Shown: piece after piece, positions 27,135 through 36,533 of the stretch
How positions within the stretch are numbered: the first letter of the stretch is position 1
How the letters are laid out: the number at the start of each line of letters is the position of its first letter
Notes under the pieces: generated by a model
Told to the model about the DNA's origin: nothing
Database searches by the model: none
The model's input: only the letters and a program-made list of their open reading frames with translations
Program-made: the position numbers and the translations under genes
Assembly: GCA_004144595.1 (NCBI GenBank)
Contig: SEEM01000006.1
Span: 39,366 to 103,365, forward strand
From: Hyphomicrobiales bacterium
Lineage (GTDB): Bacteria; Pseudomonadota; Alphaproteobacteria; Rhizobiales; Beijerinckiaceae
Length of the DNA stretch: 64,000 nucleotides
Direction of reading: 5' to 3'

Positions 27135-29196
27135 CTACCGGATCGGCATCGACATCGGCGGGACCTTCACCGATATCGTGGTCGCGCGTGACGACGGACT
27201 GATCGAGACCCGCAAGGTGCCCTCGACCCCGGACGATTACAGCCGCGGCATCGCGCAGGCGCTGAAGGCGCTGATCGAGGACTACCAGACCACGCCGGAG
27301 CGCATCGCCGGCATCGTCCATGCGACCACGGTCGCGACCAACGCCATTCTCGAATACAAGGGCGCCCGCACCGGGCTCCTGACCACTGCGGGCTTCCGCG
27401 ACGTGCTCGAGATGCGCCGTCTGCGCATCCCGGTGCTCTACGACCTGCAATACGACAAGCCGAAGCCGCTGGCGGCGCGGCGCCTGCGGCTCGAGGTGAG
27501 CGAGCGGCTCGGCCCCGACGGCGCTGTGCGCGTGCCGCTTTCGCGGGAGGATGTCCTTGCGGCGGCCCGGCGCTTCCGCGAGGAGGGCGTCGAGGCCGTC
27601 GCAATCAGCTTCCTGCACGCCTATGCCAATCCGCAACACGAGATCGAGGCCGAGGACATCCTGCGCGCGGAGCTCGGCGACGGCGTCTATATCTGCCGCG
27701 GCTCGGAGATCCTGCCAGAGATCCGCGAATACGAGCGCACATCGACCGTGGTGGTGAACGCCTATATCGGCCCGGTCGTGCGCAACTATGCCAGCGCCCT
27801 CACGGCGCGGCTCGCCTCGATCGGCGTCACCTGCCAGGTCGAGATGATGCATTCCGGGGGTGGCATCATGCGGCTGGGCTCGGCCGTGAAGCGCGCCGCC
27901 TCGCTGGTCGAATCCGGCCCGGCAGCCGGCGTCATCGCCTGCGCGCGGTTGGTTTCGGGGCGCGACGAGCCCAGCGTCATTTCCTTCGACATGGGCGGTA
28001 CCACCGCCAAGGCGGCGCTGATCGAGCATGGCGAGCCGGCTCGCACCACCGAATACGAGGTCGGTGCCGGCATCAATCTGTCGAGCAAGCTGGTCAAGGG
28101 CGGCGGCTATCCGATCAAGATGCCCTTCATCGACGTCTCCGAGATCGGCGCTGGCGGCGGCAGCCTCATCGCGATCGACCGGATGAACCAGGTCTCGGTC
28201 GGCCCGCAGAGCGCGGGGGCTTACCCGGGTCCAGTCTGCTACGGGCTTGGTGGCCGGCAGGCGACGCTGACCGACGCCTTCCTGACGCTGGGCTACATCA
28301 ACGATGTCGCGCTCGCCGGCGGCAGCTTCCCGCTTCAGGCCGATGCCGGCCGCGCGGCGCTGAACGACCAGGTCGCGCGACCGCTCGGTCTGGACCTCCA
28401 GAGGACGGCACGCGGAGTGCTCACGCTCGCGGTCACCACCATGACGCGGGCGGTCAAGGCGGTCTCGACCTATCGTGGCCGCGACCCCCGCCAGGCGACG
28501 TTGGTCGCCTTCGGCGGCAACGGCCCGGTCGTGGCGGCCGAGGTCGCGAGCGCGCTCGGCATCCGGCGCGTCATCGTCCCGCGTGCAGCCGGCGTCTTCA
28601 GCGCGCTCGGCCTGCTGCGCTCGGATGTCGAGCAGGAGTTCGTGCGGCCCTCGCGCCGGCGGGCTGGCGAGCTGGACGATGCCGGGCTGGAGCAGCTTTT
28701 CGCCGAGCTCGGCGCCGACGCCCGCCGCATGCTGGCGCTCGAAGGCTACGATCTTGCGCGTGCCGAATTGCGCTATTCCGCCGACCTCCGTTATGTCGGC
28801 CAGGCCTATGAACTGACCGTGCCGGCGAAGCGCTTCGACATCGCCGAGCTCAACGAGCTGTTCCATCGCGAACACGAGCGCACCTATGGCCATCGCTCGC
28901 AGAAGGACGCGGTGCATCTCGTCAACGCCCGGCTGACCGCGCGCCTGCCGCTGATCGCGCCCCGTCAGCAATTCGCGGCCGATGCGCCGATGCGCCGGGC
29001 CGACCGGACGGTCTCATTCACCGCCAGTGGGTCCGCGGCCTCGATCGCCGTGATCGGCCGGGCCGATCTCGATGCTACAGCGCGGCGCGGACCGTTCGTC
29101 ATCGAGGAATACGACTGCACCTGCGTCGTCGGCCCCGGCCAGAGCGCGCGGCTCGACGAGGCCGGCAATATCGACATCGACCTGGAGGCCGCATGA
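27121..29196 (+). CDS. hyuA: Hydantoinase/oxoprolinase subunit A (HyuA type)
   Basis: This is a 691-residue protein of the N-methylhydantoinase A/5-oxoprolinase family. The N-terminal ATPase motif RIGIDIGGTFTDIVV, HATTVATNAILEYKGARTGLLTT and the second phosphate-binding motif FDMGGTTAK are all present. With HyuB it would hydrolyse a cyclic amide or carboxylate a ketone in an ATP-dependent way; related AcxA/AcxB acetone carboxylases share the fold, so the reaction is uncertain. Being in an Opp/Dpp operon argues for an imported hydantoin-, lactam- or peptide-like compound. Confidence 0.85.
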   Translation: MAQHSYRIGIDIGGTFTDIVVARDDGLIETRKVPSTPDDYSRGIAQALKALIEDYQTTPERIAGIVHATTVATNAILEYKGARTGLLTTAGFRDVLEMRRLRIPVLYDLQYDKPKPLAARRLRLEVSERLGPDGAVRVPLSREDVLAAARRFREEGVEAVAISFLHAYANPQHEIEAEDILRAELGDGVYICRGSEILPEIREYERTSTVVVNAYIGPVVRNYASALTARLASIGVTCQVEMMHSGGGIMRLGSAVKRAASLVESGPAAGVIACARLVSGRDEPSVISFDMGGTTAKAALIEHGEPARTTEYEVGAGINLSSKLVKGGGYPIKMPFIDVSEIGAGGGSLIAIDRMNQVSVGPQSAGAYPGPVCYGLGGRQATLTDAFLTLGYINDVALAGGSFPLQADAGRAALNDQVARPLGLDLQRTARGVLTLAVTTMTRAVKAVSTYRGRDPRQATLVAFGGNGPVVAAEVASALGIRRVIVPRAAGVFSALGLLRSDVEQEFVRPSRRRAGELDDAGLEQLFAELGADARRMLALEGYDLARAELRYSADLRYVGQAYELTVPAKRFDIAELNELFHREHERTYGHRSQKDAVHLVNARLTARLPLIAPRQQFAADAPMRRADRTVSFTASGSAASIAVIGRADLDATARRGPFVIEEYDCTCVVGPGQSARLDEAGNIDIDLEAA

Positions 29197-30935
29197 GCAA
29201 GTGCGAGATCGACCCGATCACTCTCGAAGTGATCCGCAACGCGCTGGCCTCGACCGCCGACGAGATGGCGCTGATCGTGATGCGATCAGCCTATTCGCCC
29301 GTCGTGCGCGACATCATGGATTACTCGACCGCACTCTGCGACGCGAAGGGCCGGGTGATCGCGCAGGGGCTGACCCTGCCGATCCAGCTCTGCTCCTTCC
29401 CGCGCATCATGGGCTTCGTTCAAGAGCGCTATGGCGACACGCTGAAAGCGGGCGACGTGCTGATCGCCAACGACCCCTATGGCTCGGGTGGCCAGCATCT
29501 GCCGGACATCTACATCCTCAAGCCGATCTTCGTCGCCGGCCGGATCGCAGGCTTCGCCGCGACGGTGGCGCATCACACTGATGTCGGCGGCATTGTGCCC
29601 GGCTCGGTCGCGATCTACGCGACCGAGATCCAACAGGAGGGCCTGCGTATTCCGTTGCTCAAGCTTTACGACGAGGGGGAGCCTGTCGAAGCGGTCTTCC
29701 GCATCCTCGAGGCGAATACGCGCTCGCCGATCGAGGTACTCGGCGATATCCGGGCCCAGATCGCTGCCTGCAACGTGGCGGAAGAAGGCCTGACGACGCT
29801 GATCGGTCGCTATGGCGCGCAGGAACTCGAGGCCTACATCGACGCGCTGCACGATCATGCCGAGGCGATGATGCGCGACGTCATCCGCGCTCTGCCGAAC
29901 GGGGTTTATCGCGCCACGGACTATATCGACGGTGTCGGCGAGGACCCCGAGCCCCTCCCGATCGTCGCGACAGTCACGGTCTCCGAAGACACGATCGACA
30001 TCGACTTCACCGGTACCGCCGATCAGGTCGCCGCCTCGATCAACTGCCCGATCTCGCTGCCTGAATCGGCCGCCTTCTGCGCGATACGCTGCCTGTCGCA
30101 GCAGGACATCCCGAATTGCGAGGGGTATCTGCGGCCGATCACCGTCAGGGCGCCGGAGGGCTGCCTGGTCAATCCGCGCTATCCGGCGGCCTGCGGGGCG
30201 CGCGGCGTCGTCGGCTATCGGGTCTTCGATGCGATCATGCAGGCGCTCGCCCAGATCGTGCCCGAGCGGGCCATCGGTGGGTCGGAGGGAGGGCCTTATC
30301 TGCTGGCGGGCGGCGGCACGCATGAAGGGCGGAGCTTCGTGCTCAACGAGATGGTGGTCGGCACCTGGGGCGCGCGCGCCAGCAAGGACGGGATCGAGGG
30401 AATTTCCAACCCCGCCGCCAACCTCTCCAACCAGCCGGTCGAGATGATCGAGGCCGACATGCCGGTCGAGGTGCTGCGCTATGGTCTCGTGCCGGATACG
30501 GGCGGGCCGGGCGAGTTCCGCGGAGGGCTGTCCTTCATCCGTGAGTTCCGCTTCCTTGCGCCGATCCGTTTCGTGCTGCGCGGCGACCGCCGCGACCATC
30601 CGCCGTTCGGCTTCGAGGGCGGCATGCCGGGCTCGCCATCGGCCCATATTCTGGTCCGCGCCGACGGTGTCGAGCAGGGCCTGCCGACCATGCCGATGGA
30701 GAGCTTCACCGCTCGCGCCGGCGATGTCTTCCGCCTGATAGGCGCCGGCGGTGGCGGTTATGGCGATCCGCTGCAACGCGACCCGTCCCGGATCGAGGAC
30801 GATCTGCGCGAGGGCAAGGTCACGGTGGACGGCGCCTCGCGTGACTACGGTGCGGTCATCGCCGCCGACGGCGTCAGCGTCGATCGCGACGCCACGACCT
30901 GTCGTCGCGCCGAGCTTGCGGAGGCAAGACCATGA
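29193..30935 (+). CDS. hyuB: Hydantoinase/oxoprolinase subunit B (HyuB type)
   Basis: This is a 580-residue HyuB-family protein. It begins with CEIDPITLEVIRNALASTADEMALIVMRSAYSPVVRDIMDYSTALCD, has DPYGSGGQHLPDI and HHTDVGGIVPGS in the middle, and ends with GGGGYGDPLQRDP, all family signatures. It is the obligate partner of HyuA, overlapping its stop and the next start by four bases. It is cytoplasmic, and the substrate is unknown. Confidence 0.88.
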   Translation: MSKCEIDPITLEVIRNALASTADEMALIVMRSAYSPVVRDIMDYSTALCDAKGRVIAQGLTLPIQLCSFPRIMGFVQERYGDTLKAGDVLIANDPYGSGGQHLPDIYILKPIFVAGRIAGFAATVAHHTDVGGIVPGSVAIYATEIQQEGLRIPLLKLYDEGEPVEAVFRILEANTRSPIEVLGDIRAQIAACNVAEEGLTTLIGRYGAQELEAYIDALHDHAEAMMRDVIRALPNGVYRATDYIDGVGEDPEPLPIVATVTVSEDTIDIDFTGTADQVAASINCPISLPESAAFCAIRCLSQQDIPNCEGYLRPITVRAPEGCLVNPRYPAACGARGVVGYRVFDAIMQALAQIVPERAIGGSEGGPYLLAGGGTHEGRSFVLNEMVVGTWGARASKDGIEGISNPAANLSNQPVEMIEADMPVEVLRYGLVPDTGGPGEFRGGLSFIREFRFLAPIRFVLRGDRRDHPPFGFEGGMPGSPSAHILVRADGVEQGLPTMPMESFTARAGDVFRLIGAGGGGYGDPLQRDPSRIEDDLREGKVTVDGASRDYGAVIAADGVSVDRDATTCRRAELAEARP

Positions 30936-32089
30936 GTAAAGTACTGTCCGGTGCGGCTGCCCTGAACGAAAAGCTCGTCAACGAGCCTGGCGGCCGGGCG
31001 CGGCTTGAGACGCCGGCGGCGGTGCTCGACCTCGACCTGTTCGAGCACAATATCGCGTTGATGGCACAGACCTGCCGAAAGGCCGGGTTGAGCCTGAGAC
31101 CACACGCGAAATCGCACAAATGCGCCGAGATCACGCGCAGGCAGATGGCAGCGGGTGCGCTCGGTAATTGCTGCGCCAAGCCAGGCGAGCTGCTTGCGCT
31201 GTTCGAGGGCGGCGTGCGTGATCTCCTGCTCAGCGCCCCGATCGCCAGCCCTGCGAAGATCGATGCGCTGGCGCGCGCCGCGGCGGCCGGCGGGCGCATC
31301 GGCGTCGTGGTCGACCGGGCCGATCTCGCGATCGCCTATGCCGAGGCGGCACAGCGGCATGGCACCGCCTTCGATGTGCTGGTCGATCTCGATGCCGGGC
31401 TGAAGCGCAGTGGCGTCGCCACGCCGGTCGAGGCTGTCGAACTAGCGAAGCTCGTTTCCGGGCTGCACGGGCTGCGCTATCGCGGTGTCCAGGCCTATCA
31501 GGGCCGTGTCCAGCATATCGACGACTTCATCGCGCGTCGGGCCGCCAATCAAGAGATGGGCCGGCTGCTCGCCGCGATGATCGAGGCGCTGCGTGCGGCC
31601 GGCTTCCCGCCGGAGATCGTCTCGGGCGGGGGCACCGGCAGCCATCTTCTCGACGGCGAGGACGGGTTGCTGACAGAGATCCAGGCCGGCTCCTATGTTT
31701 TCATGGACGAGGCCTATGGCAGCGTCGACATGCATGGCCACGGAGGGCCCGAGTTCGAACCGGCGCTGCGCATCGCCGTCACCGTCATCGGCCACAGCTC
31801 AGCCGGCTTCGCCATTACGGATGGCGGCAGCAAGAGTTTCGCGGTGGACGGCCCGCCGCCGCGCGTGTTCCTGAACGGAGAGCTGGTCGGACGGATCGAA
31901 TGGTGCGGCGACGAATTCGGCCGCATTATCCCGCTGACGGGTCAACCCGCCTTACCCATAGGCACGGTTGTGGAGTGCACCGTTCCCCACTGCGATCCCA
32001 CAATTAATCTCCATGACGTCCTCCATGTGGTTCAGGACCACATGCTGGTCGCGCAATGGCCGGTAGAAGCGCGGGGACGCGCTGATTAG
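30932..32089 (+). CDS. PLP enzyme of the D-threonine aldolase/DSD1 family
   Basis: This is a 385-residue fold-type III PLP enzyme. ETPAAVLDLDLFEHNI opens the alanine-racemase-like barrel. The PLP lysine is expected at Lys60 in RPHAKSHK, a GGGTGSH phosphate loop follows, and the C-terminal metal site is HCDPTINLHD. The family includes D-threonine aldolase and D-serine dehydratase, acting on D-beta-hydroxy amino acids. As the last gene after hyuAB it suggests that ring opening yields a D-amino acid that is then split. That is inference. Confidence 0.83.
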   Translation: MSKVLSGAAALNEKLVNEPGGRARLETPAAVLDLDLFEHNIALMAQTCRKAGLSLRPHAKSHKCAEITRRQMAAGALGNCCAKPGELLALFEGGVRDLLLSAPIASPAKIDALARAAAAGGRIGVVVDRADLAIAYAEAAQRHGTAFDVLVDLDAGLKRSGVATPVEAVELAKLVSGLHGLRYRGVQAYQGRVQHIDDFIARRAANQEMGRLLAAMIEALRAAGFPPEIVSGGGTGSHLLDGEDGLLTEIQAGSYVFMDEAYGSVDMHGHGGPEFEPALRIAVTVIGHSSAGFAITDGGSKSFAVDGPPPRVFLNGELVGRIEWCGDEFGRIIPLTGQPALPIGTVVECTVPHCDPTINLHDVLHVVQDHMLVAQWPVEARGRAD

Positions 32090-32300
32090 GCGTTACGGGT
32101 GATTGAGCGTCGTAGCCGCTGCACAGGAGAAATTTGTGCTGCCGCAGAAAGCCGACGTTCGAATGGTGCGGTGAACTCCACGCCACAGCGACAGGCAGGA
32201 ATGGTCTGACTGCTCGCCTCAGCAGGGCCGTCTACCAGACGAACGCGGCTGCCTATCCATTGCACCGTGCTAAATGGGCGCCTGGCGTCGGGACTCGCGA

Positions 32301-32921
32301 TCAGGGCGTCAGGGCAGCGGCAAAAACCGAAGCGATGTTCTGAAGCCTGCATGCATAATCCTCGGCGCTTGGCGGCGTGCCCAGCTTCGCGCCCGCTGCC
32401 GCGAAGAGCAGGCTGGCAGTCCAATCCTCGGCACCGGTCGGCAGGCGCGACAAGGCGACTTCGCCGTCTCGCTCGGCCTGCAGGATGAGCTCGCTGGCAC
32501 AACCCGAGAAAATCTGCTCGAAAGCCTGCAGCTCGCGCGTCGCGATCGTATTCATCACCGCCTTCAGCTCGACGAGATGCTCGCCGGTGCCAAAGCAGGC
32601 ATAGGCCTGTCCGTGATGGGCCTGGAGAAGCGCCGCGAGCCGCTCCGGAAACGGCCCCTGCCGCGCCACGACCTCACGGCAACGTGCTTCGACCCGCCGG
32701 CCGAGGAGGTCCAGCATGGCGCGGAAGACATCGTCCTTGCCTTTGAAATGCAGGTAGAGCGTGGCCTTGGCGAGCCCTGCCTCCTTGGCGATGTCATCCA
32801 TCGAGCTGCGCTTGTAGCCGTATCGGGCGAACAGACGCAGCGCGGCATCGGCGATCTGGCCGGTGCGGGCATTGGCATCCTCCGCAGGGAGAACGTTGAA
32901 ATCTTCGTTTCCGTCCGGCAT
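32301..32921 (-). CDS. TetR-family transcriptional regulator
   Basis: This encodes 206 residues. The TetR helix-turn-helix near the N terminus is TGQIADAALRLFARYGYKRSSMDDIAKEAGLAKATLYLHFKGKDDVFRAML, followed by an all-helical ligand domain. It is divergent from the molybdenum hydroxylase genes, and an inverted repeat lies between them (32969-32995), so it most likely represses those genes until a substrate binds. The ATG at 32921 is preferred over an in-frame TTG at 32945. Confidence 0.88.
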   Translation of the reverse strand: MPDGNEDFNVLPAEDANARTGQIADAALRLFARYGYKRSSMDDIAKEAGLAKATLYLHFKGKDDVFRAMLDLLGRRVEARCREVVARQGPFPERLAALLQAHHGQAYACFGTGEHLVELKAVMNTIATRELQAFEQIFSGCASELILQAERDGEVALSRLPTGAEDWTASLLFAAAGAKLGTPPSAEDYACRLQNIASVFAAALTP

Positions 32922-32968
32922 TGCAAGCTTCTGCAGTCTTGACAAAATCCAAACTGCGCGCGACTATC

Positions 32969-32995
32969 CTAGATAGACTCAAATCATCTATCTAG
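32969..32995. promoter_or_regulatory. Inverted repeat, probable TetR operator
   Basis: CTAGATAG at 32969-32976 and its exact complement CTATCTAG at 32988-32995 are separated by 11 bases. They lie between the divergent TetR gene (start 32921) and the 2Fe-2S subunit gene (start 33124). Size and position fit a TetR-dimer operator. The short AT-rich arms stand out in a GC-rich genome. Confidence 0.6.
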
Positions 32996-33123
32996 TCCAG
33001 TCGCGCGACCCAGGGCTACGGATCCATCGCCCGCCATCTGATATGTCAGATCGGGCCATCGAGGGCGAGCCCTCGATCCGCACCGTGGTGCCGCGCCGAC
33101 GCATGCCAGCATCGGAGGCAGCC

Positions 33124-33582
33124 ATGGTCTCTCTCAAGGTCAACGGGACGACGCATAGCGTCGACGTCGACGACGACACGCCCCTGCTTTGGGCCATCCG
33201 CGACAATGTCGGGCTGACTGGCACCAAGTTTGGCTGCGGTGTCGCCCAGTGCGGCGCCTGCACCGTCTTCATCGACGGCCAGCCTTTGCGTTCCTGCGTA
33301 ACGCCAGTCTCGGCGGTCGGCACCAGCGAGATCACGACGATCGAGGGCCTTGCTGGCAAGGAGGCCGACGCCGTCCAGGCCGCCTGGATCGCCCGCGACG
33401 TGCCGCAATGCGGCTATTGCCAGTCCGGCCAGGTGATGAGCGCCATCGCGCTGCTCAAGGAAAACAAGAAGCCGAGCGATCGCGACATCGATCTCGCGAT
33501 GAATGGCAATATCTGCCGTTGCGCCACTTACGTCCGCATCCGCGCCGCGATCCATGACGCGGCCCGCGCGCTGGAGATCTGA
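33124..33582 (+). CDS. 2Fe-2S subunit of a molybdenum hydroxylase (IorA-like)
   Basis: This encodes 152 residues. The plant-type ferredoxin cluster is in KFGCGVAQCGACTVFIDGQPLRSC, and the second 2Fe-2S cluster is in QCGYCQSGQVM with CRCATYVRIR. This is the IorA/CoxS-type small subunit that carries electrons from the molybdenum site. The ATG at 33124 has GGAGG six bases upstream and begins the ferredoxin fold, so the longer frames from 33043 are rejected. The Mo subunit starts three bases after the stop. Confidence 0.92.
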   Translation: MVSLKVNGTTHSVDVDDDTPLLWAIRDNVGLTGTKFGCGVAQCGACTVFIDGQPLRSCVTPVSAVGTSEITTIEGLAGKEADAVQAAWIARDVPQCGYCQSGQVMSAIALLKENKKPSDRDIDLAMNGNICRCATYVRIRAAIHDAARALEI

Positions 33583-33585
33583 GCC

Positions 33586-35766
33586 ATGACTGCGCACGAT
33601 CCCAAACTCTCCCGTCGCAGCCTGCTGGCGGGCGCGGGAGCTCTCGTCATCGGCCTGCATCTGCCGCGCGGCGCCAAGGCCCAGTCCGGGGCAGGGGCTG
33701 CATACCGGCCCGGCGGCAACGCCACCTTCGCACCCAATGCCTTCATCCGCGTCGCGCCCGATTCCACCGTGACCGTGCTGATCAAGCATATCGAGTTCGG
33801 CCAGGGTCCGTTCACCGGCCTCGCCACGCTCGCGGCCGAGGAGATGGACGCGGCCTGGAGCCAGATGCGCGCCGAGCATGCACCGGCCGACGTCAAGCTC
33901 TACGCCAATCTCGCTTTCGGCGTGCAGGGCACGGGCGGCTCGACCGCCATCGCCAACAGCTGGGAGCAGATGCGCAAGGCCGGCGCCGCCGCCCGCATGA
34001 TGCTGGTGCAGGCTGCGGCCGAGAGCTGGAAGGTCCCGGCCTCCGAGATCAAGGTCGAGGATGGCGTGATCAGCCACGCCTCCGGCCGCAAGGGCTCGTT
34101 CGGTGAGTTCGCGGAAGCGGCCTCGAAGCTGCCCGTGCCGGAAAACCCGCCGCTGAAACCGGCCTCGGCCTACAAGCTGATCGGCAAGGAGGGCGCGACG
34201 AAGCGCCTCGACAGCGCCGACAAGTCGCGCGGCAAGGCGCAGTTCACCATCGATATCCACGCGCCGAACATGCTGACGGTCGTCGTCGCACGCTCGCCGC
34301 GCTTCGGCGGCAAGGTTGCAAGCTTCGACGCCGCCGCGGCGCTCAAGATCAAGGGCGTCGTCGATGTGAAGTCGATCGGCTACGGCGTCGCGGTCTATGC
34401 CACCGGCATGTGGCCGGCGCTGAAGGGCCGCGAGGCGCTCAAGGTGACCTGGGATGACAGCGCGGCCGAGAAGCGCGGCAGCTCCGAGCTGATCGCCGAA
34501 TATCGCAAGCTCACCCGCCAGCCGGGCACTGTCGCCGGCAGCCATGGCGACGCCGAGGCCGCACTGGCCAAGGCCGACAAGGTCATCGAGGCCGAGTTCG
34601 TCTTCCCCTATCTGGCCCATGCGCCGATGGAGCCGCTCGACGGCTATCTGGAATGGGATGGCGAGAAGGCTCATGCCCGTTTCGGCAGCCAGTTCCAGAC
34701 CACCGAGCACCAGACCATCGCCGGCATCCTCGGCCTGCCGCCGGAGAAGGTGACGCTGGAGACGATGCTCGCCGGCGGAAGCTTCGGCCGGCGCGCGCAG
34801 GTCAGCCAGCATCTCGCAGCCGAACTTGCCACTGTCGCCAAGACGATCGGCCCCAACAGGCCGATCAAGGTGGTCTGGACGCGCGAGGACGATCTGACCG
34901 GCGGCTATTACCGTCCGCTCTTCGTGCATCGTTTCCGCGGTGCGGTGAAGGACGGCAGGATCGCGGCATGGTCGAGCACGCTCGTCGGCCAGTCCTTCTT
35001 CCTCGGCACGCCTTTCGAGGCGATGGTCGTCAAGAACGGCATCGACGCGACCTCGGTCGAGGGCGCCAACGAGATCTTCTACGAGGTGGCCGATTTCCGT
35101 TGCGAGGTCCACAACCCCAAGGTCGGCGTGCCGACTTTGTGGTGGCGCTCGGTCGGGCACACCCATACCGGCTATGCGGTCGAGTGCTTCGTCGACGAAT
35201 TGCTCCAGGCCGCCGGGCAGGATGCGGTCCAGGGCCGGCTCGCCCTGATGGGCGACAAGCATCCGCGCGCTGCCGGCGTGCTCAAGGCCGTAGCGGAGCT
35301 CGCGAACTGGAAGGGGCCGGGGCCGGTCGATGGCCGGGCGCGAGGCGTTGCGGTTGTCGAGAGCTTCGGGTCTTTCGTGGCCCAGATCGCCGAGGTCTCG
35401 ATGGGGCCTGAGGGCGAGCCGAAGGTCCACAAGGTCTGGTGCGCCGTCGATTGCGGCGTCGCCGTCAATCCCGACATCATCCGCGCGCAGGTCGAGGGTG
35501 GCATCGGCTTCGGTCTGGGCCACGCCTTGTTCGGCCAGATCACGCTCGATGGCGGCCGGCCGGTCCAGACCAATTTCCACGAATACCGCTCGCTGCGCAT
35601 CCACGAGATGCCGGAGGTCGAGGTGACCATCATCCCCTCGACCGAGAAGCCGAGTGGCATCGGCGAGCCCGGTGTGCCGCCGATCGGGCCTGCCGTCGCC
35701 AACGCGCTCGCCGCGCTCGGCCATGGCCGGCCGCGCCAGTTGCCGATGCAGGGAGGCACCGTCTGA
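33586..35766 (+). CDS. Molybdopterin subunit of an isoquinoline 1-oxidoreductase-like enzyme
   Basis: This is a 726-residue aldehyde-oxidase/xanthine-dehydrogenase family Mo subunit of the IorB type. It has a Tat-like leader (LSRRSLLAGAGALVIGLHLPRGAKA), HIEFGQGPFTGLATLAAEEMD, the GGSFGRR motif, and a C-terminal GIGEPGVPPIGPAVANAL holding the presumed catalytic glutamate. Such enzymes hydroxylate N-heterocycles or oxidise aldehydes with water as the oxygen donor. Export plus the downstream cytochrome gene suggest a periplasmic or membrane-facing enzyme that donates electrons to the respiratory chain. The substrate is unknown. Confidence 0.9.
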   Translation: MTAHDPKLSRRSLLAGAGALVIGLHLPRGAKAQSGAGAAYRPGGNATFAPNAFIRVAPDSTVTVLIKHIEFGQGPFTGLATLAAEEMDAAWSQMRAEHAPADVKLYANLAFGVQGTGGSTAIANSWEQMRKAGAAARMMLVQAAAESWKVPASEIKVEDGVISHASGRKGSFGEFAEAASKLPVPENPPLKPASAYKLIGKEGATKRLDSADKSRGKAQFTIDIHAPNMLTVVVARSPRFGGKVASFDAAAALKIKGVVDVKSIGYGVAVYATGMWPALKGREALKVTWDDSAAEKRGSSELIAEYRKLTRQPGTVAGSHGDAEAALAKADKVIEAEFVFPYLAHAPMEPLDGYLEWDGEKAHARFGSQFQTTEHQTIAGILGLPPEKVTLETMLAGGSFGRRAQVSQHLAAELATVAKTIGPNRPIKVVWTREDDLTGGYYRPLFVHRFRGAVKDGRIAAWSSTLVGQSFFLGTPFEAMVVKNGIDATSVEGANEIFYEVADFRCEVHNPKVGVPTLWWRSVGHTHTGYAVECFVDELLQAAGQDAVQGRLALMGDKHPRAAGVLKAVAELANWKGPGPVDGRARGVAVVESFGSFVAQIAEVSMGPEGEPKVHKVWCAVDCGVAVNPDIIRAQVEGGIGFGLGHALFGQITLDGGRPVQTNFHEYRSLRIHEMPEVEVTIIPSTEKPSGIGEPGVPPIGPAVANALAALGHGRPRQLPMQGGTV

Positions 35767-36392
35767 TGAGCAGGAACCTGATCCTCGCTGCCGGGGCCGC
35801 GCTCGCGGTCTGCTTCAGTGGCAGTGCGCTGACGCTGGCGCAGAATGCCGGACAGGCCCAACCCGGCGGCGCGAGCCTGCGCCCCGCATCGAGCTTCGCC
35901 TCGATCGCCAACCAGCGCGACCGTTCGGTCGCGCTCTTCTCCGAGATGGGCAAGGTGCTCACCCATCCGCGCTGCATGAACTGCCACCCGGCGACGGAGC
36001 GCCCAAGGCAGGGCGACCTGCGCAAGCTGCACGAGCCTGTCGTCGTGCGCGGCAAGGACGGCCATGGCGCGGCCGGCCTGCCTTGCGCGACCTGCCACGG
36101 CAAGCAGAACTTCGATCCCGCCGGCGTTCCCGGCGACGGGCACTGGGCGCTTGCTCCGGCCTCGATGGCCTGGGAAGGCAAGACGATCGGCCAGATCTGC
36201 GAGCAGTTGAAGGACCAGAATCGCAATGGCAGCCGCGATCTCGCCGCGCTGGTGAAGCACGTCACCACCGATACGCTCGTGCTCTGGGGCTGGAATCCCG
36301 GCAAGGGCCGAACGCCCGCTCCAGGCACGGCGGCCGAGTTCGGTGCGCTGATGCAGGCCTGGGCCGATAGCGGTGCGGCCTGCCCGACATAG
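35766..36392 (+). CDS. Dihaem cytochrome c of the molybdenum hydroxylase operon
   Basis: This encodes 208 residues. The signal peptide is MSRNLILAAGAALAVCFSGSALTLA, and there are two covalent haem sites, CMNCH and CATCH. It corresponds to the 'isoquinoline 1-oxidoreductase subunit' cytochrome often found beside iorAB. It would take electrons from the 2Fe-2S subunit in the periplasm. The start overlaps the stop of the Mo subunit by one base (TGATG). Confidence 0.88.
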   Translation: MSRNLILAAGAALAVCFSGSALTLAQNAGQAQPGGASLRPASSFASIANQRDRSVALFSEMGKVLTHPRCMNCHPATERPRQGDLRKLHEPVVVRGKDGHGAAGLPCATCHGKQNFDPAGVPGDGHWALAPASMAWEGKTIGQICEQLKDQNRNGSRDLAALVKHVTTDTLVLWGWNPGKGRTPAPGTAAEFGALMQAWADSGAACPT

Positions 36393-36533
36393 GCAGGTCG
36401 GAAGCCCGGTTGACCTGCCAGCCGCTGCAACGACGCGGCGGGCAGGGGACCTTCGCCGGGCTTTCAGTCGCGAACCGGCCGTCGCTGATACGCAGCGCCG
36501 ATGGTCAAGTCGGGCGCATTTGTCATGCAGCGT

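Noticed and set aside
33046..35724. 892-codon open frame on the minus strand
   Set aside because: It is the reverse-strand shadow of the molybdenum hydroxylase genes, whose cofactor motifs are unmistakable.
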